64,000 nucleotides of DNA from Qipengyuania xiapuensis (GTDB taxonomy: Bacteria; Pseudomonadota; Alphaproteobacteria; Sphingomonadales; Sphingomonadaceae): NCBI RefSeq assembly GCF_019711395.1, contig NZ_JAIGNL010000002.1:248001-312000 (forward strand). Reading direction: 5' to 3'. The position numbers and the translations under genes are program-made. This document shows positions 18,561 through 28,594 of this stretch, in pieces. The first letter of the stretch is position 1; each line of letters opens with the position of its first letter. The notes under the pieces were generated by a model. The model had not been told where the DNA came from. It searched no databases and saw only the letters and a program-made list of their open reading frames with translations.

Positions 18561-20060
18561 ATGACTACGCGCCTGCTAGCCGCCGCAGCGGCCCTCGCCC
18601 TTTCCGCTCCCCTCGCCGCCCAGGAGAAGCCTGATACCGCCTCGGCGGCTTCGGCGGCCATCGAGGCGCAGGTAAGGACGCGCGACCTTTCCGGCACCTT
18701 CGGCGGCCAGCGCATCAATTACCGCGCGACCGTGCGCGAGACGATCCTCGAAGGGGACGACGGCACGCAGGAAGCCGTCATCGTGACCACCAGCTATGTG
18801 AGGAACCCGCGCGATACATCGCGGCCCGTATTCTTCATCTACAACGGCGGCCCGGGCTCGGGCTCGGTCTGGCTGCAGATGGGCGCATGGGGTCCCAAGC
18901 GCGTTGGCATTCCCTCAGACGCACGCGACGACGGTGCGCCGCCCTATCCGCTGCTCGACAATCCCGACAGCCTGCTCGACGTCGCCGACCTCGTCTTCAT
19001 CGATCCGCCGGGCACGGGCTTCAGCTATCTCACCAAGGGCACGGACCCTGAGAAATATTATGGCCTCAGGCAGGATGCGCGCGCCGTTGCGCAAGTCATC
19101 CGGCGCTGGATCAACGATAATGGCCGCTGGAACAGCCCCAAGTATCTCGGCGGCGAAAGCTACGGCACCACCCGCACCGCAATGGTGGTGGACGAGCTCG
19201 AAGGCAGCACCTTCAACGACGTCGGGCTGAACGGTCTCATCCTCGTCTCGACGATCCTCGATTTCGCCGGTCGCGAGCCGACGCCGGGCAATGAGATGGC
19301 CTATATCGTCACCCTGCCCAACATGGCGGCAGCGGCCTACTACCACGGCAAGGTCCAGGCTTCCTCGGTCGAGGCCATCGCCGAGGAAGCGCGCCAGTTC
19401 GCCATCGGACCTTACGCGACCGCGCTGCTCAAGGGGCAGGACCTGCCCGCTGCCGAGCGTGTCGCGGTACGCGCTGAACTGGCGAGGTTGACTGGGCTTT
19501 CCGAGACATATCTCGACCAGGCGAACCTGCGGGTGACCAGCCAGCGGTTCTACAAGGAGCTGCTGCGCGACCGGGGCCTCACCATCGGACGCCTCGATGC
19601 ACGCTACACGGGCCGCGATTATGACAATGCGGGCGAGACACCTGACAACGACCCCAGCTTTTACGGCATCGATGCAGGCTATACCGCGGCGGTGAACCAG
19701 TGGCTGCGCGAAGGCCTCGGCTTCGAGACGGACAGGGAATACCAGTCGATCGGGCGCGAGCCGGGACGCTATTGGGACTGGTCGCTGGGCCAAGGCTGGG
19801 GCCGCAACGCCTATCTCAACGTCGCTCCGCTCATCGGCAAGGCGATGCGCGAGAATTCTCAGCTGCGCCTGTTCAACGCGCAGGGCTGGTACGACTTCGC
19901 GACGCCGTTCTTCGGTGCGGAATACTCGCTCAACCGCTTCGGCATCCCGCAGGACCGCCTGACGTTCAAATATTACGACGCGGGCCACATGATGTACGTA
20001 CGTGACGAGGACCGGGCAAAACTCACCTCAGACCTGCGCGAATTCATCCGCGCGCGTTGA
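18561..20060 (+). CDS. S10 family serine carboxypeptidase, exported
   Basis: A 499-residue S10 peptidase. The signal peptide ends about APLAAQE (residues 14-21). Family motifs are visible in order: FFIYNGGPGSGSVW (oxyanion region), the nucleophile in GGESYGTTRTA, Asp in NAQGWYDFATPF and His in YYDAGHMMYV. Members remove C-terminal residues from peptides in the periplasm or outside the cell. Length and motif order are complete. It lies between two lipoprotein genes, each within about 45 bases, so a shared transcript is likely. The specific substrate is unknown. Confidence 0.92.
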   Translation: MTTRLLAAAAALALSAPLAAQEKPDTASAASAAIEAQVRTRDLSGTFGGQRINYRATVRETILEGDDGTQEAVIVTTSYVRNPRDTSRPVFFIYNGGPGSGSVWLQMGAWGPKRVGIPSDARDDGAPPYPLLDNPDSLLDVADLVFIDPPGTGFSYLTKGTDPEKYYGLRQDARAVAQVIRRWINDNGRWNSPKYLGGESYGTTRTAMVVDELEGSTFNDVGLNGLILVSTILDFAGREPTPGNEMAYIVTLPNMAAAAYYHGKVQASSVEAIAEEARQFAIGPYATALLKGQDLPAAERVAVRAELARLTGLSETYLDQANLRVTSQRFYKELLRDRGLTIGRLDARYTGRDYDNAGETPDNDPSFYGIDAGYTAAVNQWLREGLGFETDREYQSIGREPGRYWDWSLGQGWGRNAYLNVAPLIGKAMRENSQLRLFNAQGWYDFATPFFGAEYSLNRFGIPQDRLTFKYYDAGHMMYVRDEDRAKLTSDLREFIRAR

Positions 20061-20091
20061 CCGGAGCCGCCCGACAATAATAGCTGCAGCC

Positions 20092-20634
20092 ATGCCTCGT
20101 TTCGTCGCTCTTTGTGCGCTCACCCTGCTCGCTGCCTGCAAGCCGCCCGCCTCGGACGATTACGTCACGCGTACGCAGATCGCGGACGAGCGGAAGGCAC
20201 CTGCCAAACCGATCGCTTCGCCCGATGCCGAGGGCGCGACCTGGGCGACAAGCCCGGAAAGCGGGCGCCTGCTCTACGGAAAGCCGGGTGAAATGCCCCT
20301 CCTCTCGCTCGGCTGCGAGGACGGCACGCTAGTCTATCGCCGCTATGTCGCAGCCGATCCCGATGCGAAGGCTGTGCTCGCGCTCATCGGCAACGGCCAT
20401 GTCGAGCGCCTCTGGATCGATGCTGCGCAGGAAGGCGAGGCTTGGCTATGGCGAGGCACCATCGCTGCCGACGACCCCCGGCTCGACGTCCTGACCGGCC
20501 CGCGCTCGGTCGAGGCCACGGTTCCCGGGGCTGGATCGCTAAGGCTCAACGGGAGCCAGCGGCCGGCCGAGTTCATCAGCCGCTGCGCAGGCGAGATTAT
20601 TCCGCCACCAATTCCCGAAGCATCGCCGGAGTAA
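20092..20634 (+). CDS. Hypothetical lipoprotein
   Basis: I do not recognise this 180-residue protein. It begins with a short signal and lipobox (TLLAACKPP, Cys near residue 15) and has no transmembrane helices afterwards. The mature part is mixed alpha/beta with two further cysteines (LGCEDG and SRCAGE) that could form a disulfide in the periplasm. The start at 20092 is 31 bases after the S10 peptidase stop. The last 38 bases overlap the 3' end of the convergent dsbD gene. Homologues are probably confined to related sphingomonads, which is an inference. Confidence 0.72.
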   Translation: MPRFVALCALTLLAACKPPASDDYVTRTQIADERKAPAKPIASPDAEGATWATSPESGRLLYGKPGEMPLLSLGCEDGTLVYRRYVAADPDAKAVLALIGNGHVERLWIDAAQEGEAWLWRGTIAADDPRLDVLTGPRSVEATVPGAGSLRLNGSQRPAEFISRCAGEIIPPPIPEASPE

Positions 20635-22648
20635 GCACCTGCGGCAATTGCCGCGCGTCCTCTCCGGGCGCGTACCAGAGGTAGAGCGGCACGCCTGCCG
20701 CGCCTTGCGCTGACAGGAAGTTGGCGATTTCCTCGTCGCCGAGGGTCCAGTCGCCTCGCATCGTGATCACATCGGCCGCCTCGAATGCCGCGAGTGTCTC
20801 CTCGCGTTCGATGGCGACGCTTTCGTTGACCTTGCAGGTGACGCACCAGTCGGCGGTGAACCAGACGAATACGGGCCTGCCACTCGCACGTGCCTCGGCG
20901 AGCGCACTCTCGGAAAATGCAATGGGCGCGTGGATGCTGCTTTCGGCCCGCACCTCGCGCGGTTCCGGCTCGGGGAAGATCGAAAGCGCGAAGATCGATA
21001 GGGCCACGATGGCGGCGAAGAAGAACTTCCCGCCGCCGAGGCCCTTCGTCTGGCGCTGGCCGAGCGAGGCAAGCAGCGCGAGGAGCAGCGTAGCGACGGC
21101 TCCGAGCATGACCAGCCAGAACGTGTCGGCGATGCGTGTCAACAGCCACACGAGAGCCAGCACGGTCAGTCCCATCGGGATCGCCATCCAGCGGCGGAAG
21201 CGCTCCATCCATGGACCCGGCTTCGGCAGTTTCCTGCGCCATGCGGGAATGAAGCCGAGCAGGAGGAACGGCAGGGCAAGGCCCACGCCGAGCGCAGTGA
21301 AGATCGCGAAACCCTCGATCGGACGGAGCACGAGGGCAGCTCCAAGTGCGAGCGCCATGAACGGACCAGTACACGGCGTGGCGACGAAGGCTGCCAGCAG
21401 CCCGGTGCCGAACGAACCGCGTACCGACTGCTTGCCGCCGGCAATCGCCATGCCCGGCACCTGGAACAGGCCGAGGAAATTGGCAGTGATCGCCAGCATC
21501 AGGAGGAACAGGCCGCCGACTACCCGCGGTTCCTGCAACTGAAACGCCCAGCCGACCTGTTCGCCCGCAGAGCGCAGCAGGAGGATCGCCGCACCGAGGC
21601 CCGCGCAGGCAAGGACGACACCCGCGGTATAGGCGATCGCGTCCCGCCGCGCGGCAGCCTCCTCGCCGCCGGCCTTGGCGAGCGCGAGCGCCTTGAGGCT
21701 GAGGATCGGGAAGACGCAGGGCATGATGTTGAGCAGCAGGCCGCCGACGAGCGAGGCCAGGAGCAGCAACCACAGGGGGGGCATTTCGACCGCGCCGCGG
21801 ATCGGTTTCACATTCTCGAGCGGCACGTCGCGCGGCTCCGCCTCGAACCGTACACCCTGCCCGTTTCCGAAGGACAATATGCCCCCGATCTTCTCGGGCT
21901 GCGGCACATCGTCCGCCTTACCGAAGCGCTTGAGCGGCACTTCGACGACCAGCAGGTTGCCCTCGCTCACCAGCGTCTGGACGGCGGCATAGTCCGGCGA
22001 GACGCCGGAGCCGAGATCGGTATTCTCGATGAAGAGGTGTACCTCGGTGAAATCCAGGCCCTCGGGCAAGGGAATTCCGACACGCAGGCGGTCGCCGGAG
22101 ATCTCGAATCCCGCAGTGCTGTCGAGTTCGGGCGCGATCTGTGCGCGCCAGCTTCGGAAATCGCCCCCCTCCCGCGCTTGCAATACCGCGTCCTGCGGCA
22201 CGCAGATCCGATCGGTGCAGGCTAGGTAAGAGACGAAGCCGGTGACCGGCGCGACATTTGCTACCGCTGCCTGCTCGGGCACGTCGATGGGCACGAGAAC
22301 GGCATATTCGCCCTCGTAGATGTGATTCATCAGGCCGGAAATCAGCAACGTCTTCGGCACGGGATAGAGCGGCTCGCCCGCTTCCCATCCCTCGGGCAGG
22401 TTGAGCGAAAGCTGCATCCCCTGCCCCGCATCGCCCGGATTGGACCAGTAGCCATGCCATTCGGGGCTCCTGGGGCTGAATCGCAAGGCCAGCATCCAGG
22501 TCTCGCCGGCAACCGGCGCACCGTCGCTGCGGAGCTCTACCGAGATATTGTCGTCGCCGAAGCGTGCTTCCTGGGCAGCGAGGCTCCCGGGAACGAGGCT
22601 CGCCAGCAACAGGAACAGCAAGACAAGTCCCGCGCGCCAACCGTCCAT
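20597..22648 (-). CDS. dsbD: DsbD-type thiol:disulfide interchange protein
   Basis: A 683-residue protein-disulfide reductase that carries electrons from cytosolic thioredoxin to the periplasm. A signal peptide (residues 1-26, ending SLAAQE) precedes an N-terminal periplasmic domain with a CTDRICVPQ cysteine pair. The central membrane domain has its two redox cysteines in MPCVFPIL and TPCTGPFM. The C-terminal thioredoxin domain carries WCVTC. All three redox pairs are therefore present. The ATG at 22648 is chosen at the signal peptide; upstream codons overlap the divergent ubiH start region. Its 3' end overlaps a lipoprotein gene by 38 bases. Confidence 0.93.
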   Translation of the reverse strand: MDGWRAGLVLLFLLLASLVPGSLAAQEARFGDDNISVELRSDGAPVAGETWMLALRFSPRSPEWHGYWSNPGDAGQGMQLSLNLPEGWEAGEPLYPVPKTLLISGLMNHIYEGEYAVLVPIDVPEQAAVANVAPVTGFVSYLACTDRICVPQDAVLQAREGGDFRSWRAQIAPELDSTAGFEISGDRLRVGIPLPEGLDFTEVHLFIENTDLGSGVSPDYAAVQTLVSEGNLLVVEVPLKRFGKADDVPQPEKIGGILSFGNGQGVRFEAEPRDVPLENVKPIRGAVEMPPLWLLLLASLVGGLLLNIMPCVFPILSLKALALAKAGGEEAAARRDAIAYTAGVVLACAGLGAAILLLRSAGEQVGWAFQLQEPRVVGGLFLLMLAITANFLGLFQVPGMAIAGGKQSVRGSFGTGLLAAFVATPCTGPFMALALGAALVLRPIEGFAIFTALGVGLALPFLLLGFIPAWRRKLPKPGPWMERFRRWMAIPMGLTVLALVWLLTRIADTFWLVMLGAVATLLLALLASLGQRQTKGLGGGKFFFAAIVALSIFALSIFPEPEPREVRAESSIHAPIAFSESALAEARASGRPVFVWFTADWCVTCKVNESVAIEREETLAAFEAADVITMRGDWTLGDEEIANFLSAQGAAGVPLYLWYAPGEDARQLPQVLTPAMLRELVAE

Positions 22649-22691
22649 TGTGCTTGCGTCTCTCACACCCTGCGCATTAGGGACTGCCCCC

Positions 22692-23906
22692 ATGACAGAC
22701 AAGCGCGACTTGCTCATCCTCGGTGGCGGCCTCGTCGGCACGACGCTCGCACTGGCCGCAGCCCGCAAGGGTCTTTCCAGCCACCTCGTCGACCGCGCCG
22801 ATCCGGCCGATCTGACCGCCGAAGGCTTCGACGGGCGCGCCTCGGCGATTTCGACCGCCAGCTGGCGCCTCTTCCGCAATATCGGCCTTGCCGAAGCGCT
22901 CGAGCCGCATGGCTGCGAGATCGAGGCAATTGCCGTGCTCGACCAGATGAAGCCGGGCCGTATCGATTTCCGACCCGAGCCGCACGAAGGCACGCTCGGC
23001 CGCATGTTCGCCAACCGCCAGCTGCGCATCGCGCTCTACGAAGCGGCGAAGAACGAACCGCTCATCACGATGCACGCGCCGGTCGATGTTACCGAGCGCC
23101 ACCGCGATGCCTTCTCGGTCAGCGCGACGCTGGCGGACGGGAGGGTGCTGGAGGCCGATCTCCTGATCGGCGCCGAAGGCCGCGGCTCGCCCACGCGCGA
23201 GGAAGAAGGCCTCAAGATGGCGAGCTGGGATTATTCGCACCGCGCGATCATCACCGGTCTCGACCATTCGAAACCGCACGAAGGCGTAGCTTGGGAAATC
23301 TTCTACGAGGACGGCCCCTTCGCACTCCTACCCATGCTCGACAGCGAAGACGGCACGCACCGCAGCGCGCTGGTGTGGACCGTCGACGAGAAGGACGCAG
23401 CAGGCGTGCTCAAGCTGTCCGACCGTGCATTCCTCGCCGAAGTCGAGAAGCGCATGGGCGATATCCTCGGCACGCTGTCGCTCAATAGCGGCCGGTCTTC
23501 CTATCCGCTCAGCTTCCAGCACACGGCGCGTATCGTGGGCGAGCGCATGGCGCTGATCGGCGACAGCGCGCACGGCATGCACCCCATTGCCGGTCAGGGC
23601 CTCAACCTTGGCTTGCGCGATGTCGGTGCGCTGGTCGAAGTGCTCGAAGAAGCGCGCCGCCTCGGCCTCGATCTTGGCGATGCGCAGGTTCTCGAGCGCT
23701 ACGAGAAGTGGCGCGCACTCGATTCGATCATGGTCATGGGCGCAACCGACACGCTGACCCGCATCTTCGGCGTACCCGGAAAGACCGCCAGCGCCGTTCG
23801 GCGTTTCGGCATGGCCGGAGTCCAGCGTTCCGGCTGGCTCAAGAAGTTCTTCATGGACGAGGCACGCGGCGTGTCGGGCGATGTGCCCGAGCTGATGAAG
23901 GCCTGA
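22692..23906 (+). CDS. UbiH/UbiF-family FAD monooxygenase (ubiquinone synthesis)
   Basis: A 404-residue flavoprotein hydroxylase of the UbiH/UbiF/VisC/COQ6 family, which hydroxylates the ring of ubiquinone intermediates. Visible motifs are the N-terminal dinucleotide fold LLILGGGLVGTTLALAAA, the DG-type motif in LLIGAEGRGSPTR and the second FAD motif ALIGDSAHGMHPIAGQGLNLGLRD. The length fits the family. The start at 22692 lies 43 bases from the divergent dsbD start. Which ring carbon it acts on cannot be decided from sequence. Confidence 0.9.
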   Translation: MTDKRDLLILGGGLVGTTLALAAARKGLSSHLVDRADPADLTAEGFDGRASAISTASWRLFRNIGLAEALEPHGCEIEAIAVLDQMKPGRIDFRPEPHEGTLGRMFANRQLRIALYEAAKNEPLITMHAPVDVTERHRDAFSVSATLADGRVLEADLLIGAEGRGSPTREEEGLKMASWDYSHRAIITGLDHSKPHEGVAWEIFYEDGPFALLPMLDSEDGTHRSALVWTVDEKDAAGVLKLSDRAFLAEVEKRMGDILGTLSLNSGRSSYPLSFQHTARIVGERMALIGDSAHGMHPIAGQGLNLGLRDVGALVEVLEEARRLGLDLGDAQVLERYEKWRALDSIMVMGATDTLTRIFGVPGKTASAVRRFGMAGVQRSGWLKKFFMDEARGVSGDVPELMKA

Positions 23907-23907
23907 C

Positions 23908-24801
23908 CTATTCTTCTGCCGGACTCGGTTGTGAGATCCGGTTACCCGCACCATCGCGCAGGCGGCGCGGTTCGAGCACGGCGGCGGTTTCGATTAGGTC
24001 GAGCGCGCGCTGGGTGGAAGCGTAACGCTCCGCGTCGCGCAGCCATTGGTCGGCCTGCGAGGCTCCGGGAAGATTCCGTACTTCGGCCACCGCATCGTCT
24101 GGTCTGCCGCTGAGCAGGAAGAGCCTTGCGCGCTCTAGGCGCATCTCCGGCTGCGGCGAAGGAGCGCTTTCGCGGCGGATCGTGAAGAGCGCGCCGAGTT
24201 CTTCCGTGAAACGTTCGAACCCGCCGCGATCGTCGCCCGATTGCAGCTGGGGTGCCAGACCGTCCAGCCGCGCGATCAGCTGGTCGAGTGTCACCGGCTC
24301 GCGCGAGAAGGAGATGATCGTATTGACCGCATTGGGCAATGCATCGCCGAAACGCAGGCGCAGCTGGTCGGCAAGATAGCCGAGCTCGGCACCACGATCG
24401 ATCGCGCGGCGCACCGCGAAGGCGATCAGCAGGCCCTCGGCGCGCGCGGCGTTGCCTGCCGCCGCCTGCGCCTGGAGGTCGAGCCTTGTGAGACGCTGTT
24501 CGGCGGCCGCGAGGCGCTGGTCGAGACCGCCCTGCTGTTCGGCAACACGCTCGACGTCTTCGGCGGAAACTTCGGTTGCGCTCGCGGTAGGCGTGGGAGA
24601 AGGCGAAGTGCCAGGTGTCGCGGTCGACGTCAGCGCGGCCTGCGGCCCGCTGCTGGTCGCCTGCGCGGTTTCTTCGCCAGAATCCATGCGCCAGGCGAAG
24701 TAACCGACAATCGCGGCACCCAGAGCAAAGGATCCTGCAGCAGCAAGCAAGATGGGCCGCATGCTGGACTGCGCCCGCCGATTGCTAACGAAATTCTCCA
24801 T
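23908..24801 (-). CDS. Mic60/mitofilin-like membrane protein
   Basis: A 297-residue inner-membrane protein with one N-terminal transmembrane helix (LLAAAGSFALGAAIVGYFA, about 18-36), a Ser/Thr/Pro linker, and a periplasmic part with a coiled coil (about 80-125) followed by a helical domain. It is the third gene after hemC and hemD. In alphaproteobacteria this position and architecture are typical of the Mic60/mitofilin homologue (COG4223) that shapes inner membranes, sometimes annotated as HemX-like. Sequence identity to Mic60 is not obvious by eye, so the name rests on context and topology. The start at 24801 is the ATG that puts the membrane helix near the N-terminus. Its stop lies one base after the ubiH stop, so the two genes converge. 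Confidence 0.68.
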   Translation of the reverse strand: MENFVSNRRAQSSMRPILLAAAGSFALGAAIVGYFAWRMDSGEETAQATSSGPQAALTSTATPGTSPSPTPTASATEVSAEDVERVAEQQGGLDQRLAAAEQRLTRLDLQAQAAAGNAARAEGLLIAFAVRRAIDRGAELGYLADQLRLRFGDALPNAVNTIISFSREPVTLDQLIARLDGLAPQLQSGDDRGGFERFTEELGALFTIRRESAPSPQPEMRLERARLFLLSGRPDDAVAEVRNLPGASQADQWLRDAERYASTQRALDLIETAAVLEPRRLRDGAGNRISQPSPAEE

Positions 24802-24862
24802 TGTACTCCGATCCGCGACCCTTCGCGCACCTGCCTCGGCGGTGCGATCAATCCCGCCTAAA

Positions 24863-25546
24863 CTACTGGCACAAAGCCTGGGCCATGGCCAGTAGCTCGA
24901 CATCCAGAGGCTGCGGCGCGGTGTGGACAGCTTCCCAGCCATCGCCCGCCAGCTCGGCTATCCGCGGGCCGAGAACCGCGAGCGATATCGCGCTTCGGTC
25001 GATGCCCAGCCTTTCGCATTCTGCGCCCAGGCGCTTTGCCGCCTCACCCGAGTGCAGCAGCGCCACTCCGCCGCTCTCGCGCATCATGGAAGCGATATCG
25101 TCGGCCAGATCGAGCGGCGCGGTCCGATAAACGACGCGCGTGTCGATCGTGATGCCCTCGGGCGGGTCGAGGTCGACCATGGCTTCGCCCGCGAGGCGCA
25201 GAAGGTGACGCTCCTTGCCGGACATGTTGTCGATGAGCTTCTGCAGGCCGCCTTTCCCGGTTCGCAAGACGATGAAGCCCTTCTCGCGCGCGCCATCGGC
25301 AGTCGCTTCGCCGACCGCGTAGACCGGTAGCGAGGCGAGCTTGTCCAGCCGCTTTCCGCCGTGGCGAAACACGTTCGAACTGCCGACGAGGAGGGCTGAG
25401 AATTCATCCGCAGGCGGGACCGTCCATTCGACCGGTTCCACTTCGAACAGCGGACACCCACTGGCATCGAGGCCCTGCGCGGCGGCCGTCTCGAGCGTGA
25501 CGGAGAGGCCGGGTTCGGGCCGGAAGACGTAGAGCGGCCGCGTCAC
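24863..25546 (-). CDS. hemD: Uroporphyrinogen-III synthase
   Basis: A 227-residue HemD, which closes and inverts ring D of hydroxymethylbilane to give uroporphyrinogen III in the heme/siroheme/bacteriochlorophyll route. The family is poorly conserved; recognition rests on the N-terminal RPEPG, the two-domain beta/alpha pattern, VYAVGEATADGAREKG, LLHSGEAAKRL and, above all, position directly after hemC. It starts with GTG at 25546, overlapping the hemC stop as GTGA, so translation is coupled. Followed by the Mic60-like gene after 61 bases. Confidence 0.9.
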   Translation of the reverse strand: MTRPLYVFRPEPGLSVTLETAAAQGLDASGCPLFEVEPVEWTVPPADEFSALLVGSSNVFRHGGKRLDKLASLPVYAVGEATADGAREKGFIVLRTGKGGLQKLIDNMSGKERHLLRLAGEAMVDLDPPEGITIDTRVVYRTAPLDLADDIASMMRESGGVALLHSGEAAKRLGAECERLGIDRSAISLAVLGPRIAELAGDGWEAVHTAPQPLDVELLAMAQALCQ

Positions 25547-26472
25547 GCTGCCGCGCCGAACAGGGCAGTGACATGGGCCGGAGCGCTTTCGAGCAGCTTC
25601 CTGCCGAGAGCGCGTGCAGCATCAAGGTCGGTGGTGGCGAAATTCGAGGTTTCTCGTACCCGGACTGCCCCGTCGGCGCTGTAGATCGCCGCCGTCATGG
25701 AGAATTCGCTGCCTTCCCGGCGGGTAAACACGGCAATCGGGCTGTGGCAGGTGCCGCCGAGTGCCTCCAAAACTGCGCGCTCGGCCATCACTTCCTCGCG
25801 GCTGTCACGGTGATCGATCGCCGAGAGGTATCCTTGCGTTTGCTCGTCACCGCTGCGGCATTCGATGCCGATCGCGGCCTGCGCGGGTGCGGGCAGCCAT
25901 TCTTCCGGATCGAGCCGAATACCGACACCGGTTTCACCCAGCCGCTCAAGCCCGGCGGCTGCGAGGAAAGTGGCATCGGCCTCTCCCGCACCAAGCTTGG
26001 CGATGCGGGTCGCGACATTTCCGCGAATTCCCACGACCTCGAGATCCGGTCTCGCGTGGAGGAGTTGCGCAGCCCTTCGCGGGGCGCTGGTGCCGACCTT
26101 CGCCCCGCGCGGGAGCGCAGCGATCGAAAGGGCGCCCAGCAGCACATCGGCCTTGTCCGCACGCGGCAGGATCGCGCCGATGGCAATCTTTCGTGGGCGC
26201 AGGGTTTCGACGTCCTTCATCGAGTGGACAGCGGCATCGATACGGCCTTCTGCAAGCCAGATATCGAGCTCGCGCGTCCAGAGCGCCTTGCCGCCGATAT
26301 CAGCGAGCGGGCGGTCCTGGATCTTGTCGCCACTGGCGATGACCGGGACCAGTTCGACTGCTTCCTCGTGCCAGCCGTGCGCTTCGCACAGGCGGCGACG
26401 GGTTTCGACCGCCTGCGCCATGGCGAGGGGCGAACGTCTGGTACCGAGGCGGATGAAGGGCTTATCTGTCAT
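25543..26472 (-). CDS. hemC: Porphobilinogen deaminase (hydroxymethylbilane synthase)
   Basis: A 309-residue HemC that polymerises four porphobilinogens into hydroxymethylbilane. The N-terminal GTRRSPLAMAQ, the Arg/Lys-rich active-site segments, SMKDVETLRP and GTSAPRRAAQL are present, and the dipyrromethane cofactor attachment cysteine is Cys242 in LGGTCHSPIAVF. Length matches the family. It is first in the hemC-hemD-Mic60-like operon and is divergent from tsaD, 45 bases away. Confidence 0.96.
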   Translation of the reverse strand: MTDKPFIRLGTRRSPLAMAQAVETRRRLCEAHGWHEEAVELVPVIASGDKIQDRPLADIGGKALWTRELDIWLAEGRIDAAVHSMKDVETLRPRKIAIGAILPRADKADVLLGALSIAALPRGAKVGTSAPRRAAQLLHARPDLEVVGIRGNVATRIAKLGAGEADATFLAAAGLERLGETGVGIRLDPEEWLPAPAQAAIGIECRSGDEQTQGYLSAIDHRDSREEVMAERAVLEALGGTCHSPIAVFTRREGSEFSMTAAIYSADGAVRVRETSNFATTDLDAARALGRKLLESAPAHVTALFGAAA

Positions 26473-26517
26473 GACGCGCGCTTGCCCTAGCGAGCGATAC
26501 CGTTAAGGGGAAGCGCC

Positions 26518-27558
26518 ATGGCCCTGGTCCTCGGAATAGAAAGCTCATGCGACGAAACCGCCGCCGCGCTTGTCGATAGCGAGCGTCGCATCGTAGCGCA
26601 GCGTATCGCCTCGCAGGACGAGCAGCACGCGCCCTTTGGCGGCGTGGTGCCCGAGATCGCCGCGCGCGCGCATGCAGAGCGCCTCGCGCCGATGATTGCA
26701 GGCGTGCTCGAGGATGCAGGCGTCACGCTCGAGGATTGCGACGCGATTGCCGCTACTGCAGGCCCCGGCCTCATCGGCGGGGTCATGGTAGGTCTCGTGA
26801 GCGCGAAGGCACTTGCGATGGCGAGCGACGTGCCGCTGATCGCGATCAACCACCTCGAAGGCCACGCGCTCAGCCCGCGCCTCGCCGACGAAGGGCTCGA
26901 TTTTCCCTACGCATTGCTGCTCGTCTCGGGTGGACACTGCCAGATCCTGCGCGTCGATGGTGTCGGCCGGTATCGCCGCCTCGCCACGACGATCGACGAT
27001 GCGCTGGGCGAGGCATTCGACAAGACCGCGAAGATCCTCGGCCTCGGTTTCCCGGGAGGACCGGCCGTCGAACGGATCGCGAAGGAAGGCGATGCAAGCG
27101 CCGTTCCCCTCCCCCGCCCGATGGTCGGCAGCGGAGAGCCGCATTTCTCCTTTGCCGGACTGAAGAGTGCCGTCCTGCGTGCGCACGAGAGCGGCAAGTA
27201 CAAAGCAGCTGATATTGCCGCGAGTTTCCAGCAGGCGGCCATCGATTGCGTGGTGGACCGGCTCGAGGTCGCACTCGAGGGCATGCAGGGCGTCGAGACG
27301 CTGGTCGTTGCCGGCGGTGTAGCCGCCAATGCCTCGGTGCGCGCGGCGCTCGAGGGCGTTGCAGGCGGTTACGGCATGCGTTTCACCGCCCCGCCACCCA
27401 AGCTTTGCACCGATAATGCTGCCATGATCGCCTGGGCGGGGATAGAACGTCTTTCCATGGAGGGATTCGCACCCGACCCGCTGGAAATCTCGGCGCGGCC
27501 TCGTTGGCCGCTCGACCCTGATGCGGAACCGGTGCGCGGAGCGGGAGTGAAGGCATGA
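26518..27558 (+). CDS. tsaD: tRNA threonylcarbamoyladenosine transferase
   Basis: A 346-residue TsaD (Gcp/YgjD/Kae1), which transfers the threonylcarbamoyl group to A37 of ANN-reading tRNAs with TsaB and TsaE. The ASKHA-fold motifs are complete: [12 protein letters not shown] at the N-terminus, the metal-binding HLEGH (HxxxH), [10 protein letters not shown] and [10 protein letters not shown]. An AAGGGGAAG SD precedes the ATG. The stop overlaps the gpsA start as ATGA. The gene is divergent from hemC. Confidence 0.96.
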   Translation: MALVLGIESSCDETAAALVDSERRIVAQRIASQDEQHAPFGGVVPEIAARAHAERLAPMIAGVLEDAGVTLEDCDAIAATAGPGLIGGVMVGLVSAKALAMASDVPLIAINHLEGHALSPRLADEGLDFPYALLLVSGGHCQILRVDGVGRYRRLATTIDDALGEAFDKTAKILGLGFPGGPAVERIAKEGDASAVPLPRPMVGSGEPHFSFAGLKSAVLRAHESGKYKAADIAASFQQAAIDCVVDRLEVALEGMQGVETLVVAGGVAANASVRAALEGVAGGYGMRFTAPPPKLCTDNAAMIAWAGIERLSMEGFAPDPLEISARPRWPLDPDAEPVRGAGVKA

Positions 27559-28544
27559 GCGTCGGGATCCTCGGAGCAGGCGCGTGGGGCACTGCCCTTG
27601 CGCAGATGGTCGCCAGCGACGGGCGCGACGTCCTGATCTGGGCGCGCGAGGACGAGCTGGTAGAAGAGATCAACTCCGCCCGCACCAACTCGCTGTTCCT
27701 GCCGAGCGCGAAACTCTCGGAAAACATCAAGGCAACAGGCGACCTCGCCGACATGGCCGAGCTCGATGTGTTGCTGGTCGTGACTCCTGCTCAGCACATG
27801 GGCAGCGTGCTGGCGGCCATGCCCTCACATCCGCGCGACCTCGTGCTGTGTTCCAAGGGTATCGAGGCGGGCACCGGGCGTCTTATGAACGACGTTGCAC
27901 GCGATGCCGCTCCGGGAAGTGCCGTCGCAGTACTCTCGGGCCCGACCTTTGCCCACGAGGTGGCAGCCGGCCTGCCGACTGCCGTCACGCTCGCCTGCAG
28001 CCAGGGCCGCGAGCAATGGGGACGGATTGCGCCCGTCGTCGCGCGCCCTGCCTTCCGCCCTTACTATTCCGACGATGTGACCGGGGCCGAGATCGGCGGA
28101 GCGGTGAAGAACGTCCTCGCGATTGCCTGCGGGGTGGTCGACGGGCTCGGACTGGGCCAGAACGCGCGCGCCGCTCTGATCGCGCGCGGTTATGCCGAAA
28201 TGCTGCGTTTCGGCGAGAGCCTCGGCGCACGTGCGGAAACGCTGGCGGGCCTGTGCGGTCTCGGTGACCTCGTGCTGACCTGCTCGTCCACATCGAGCCG
28301 CAACTTCTCGCTCGGCAAGGCACTGGGCGAAGGCCAGAGCGCGCAGGACCTGATGTCGGACAGGCGCACGGTCGCGGAAGGAGCGCACACCGCGCCGGTG
28401 CTGGTCGAACTAGCGGCGCGCCGCGGCGTTGCCATGCCGATCGTCACCGCCGTCTATGACCTGCTGAAGGGCGACGATCCCAAGGCCGTGGTCGAAGATA
28501 TCCTCTCACGTCCGCTCAAGGCCGAACAGGACAGCGGCGCTTGA
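27555..28544 (+). CDS. gpsA: Glycerol-3-phosphate dehydrogenase [NAD(P)+]
   Basis: A 329-residue GpsA, which reduces dihydroxyacetone phosphate to sn-glycerol-3-phosphate for phospholipid synthesis. The Rossmann motif is [47 protein letters not shown], the catalytic Lys in [13 protein letters not shown] and [13 protein letters not shown] are all present. Translationally coupled to tsaD by an ATGA overlap. The stop TGA lies inside a TTG (TTGA) that could in principle start the next gene. Confidence 0.96.
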   Translation: MSVGILGAGAWGTALAQMVASDGRDVLIWAREDELVEEINSARTNSLFLPSAKLSENIKATGDLADMAELDVLLVVTPAQHMGSVLAAMPSHPRDLVLCSKGIEAGTGRLMNDVARDAAPGSAVAVLSGPTFAHEVAAGLPTAVTLACSQGREQWGRIAPVVARPAFRPYYSDDVTGAEIGGAVKNVLAIACGVVDGLGLGQNARAALIARGYAEMLRFGESLGARAETLAGLCGLGDLVLTCSSTSSRNFSLGKALGEGQSAQDLMSDRRTVAEGAHTAPVLVELAARRGVAMPIVTAVYDLLKGDDPKAVVEDILSRPLKAEQDSGA

Positions 28545-28594
28545 ACGACAAGCCATCACAGGAAGAGGTCGATCCCGCAAAGGGAGGCGACGAC

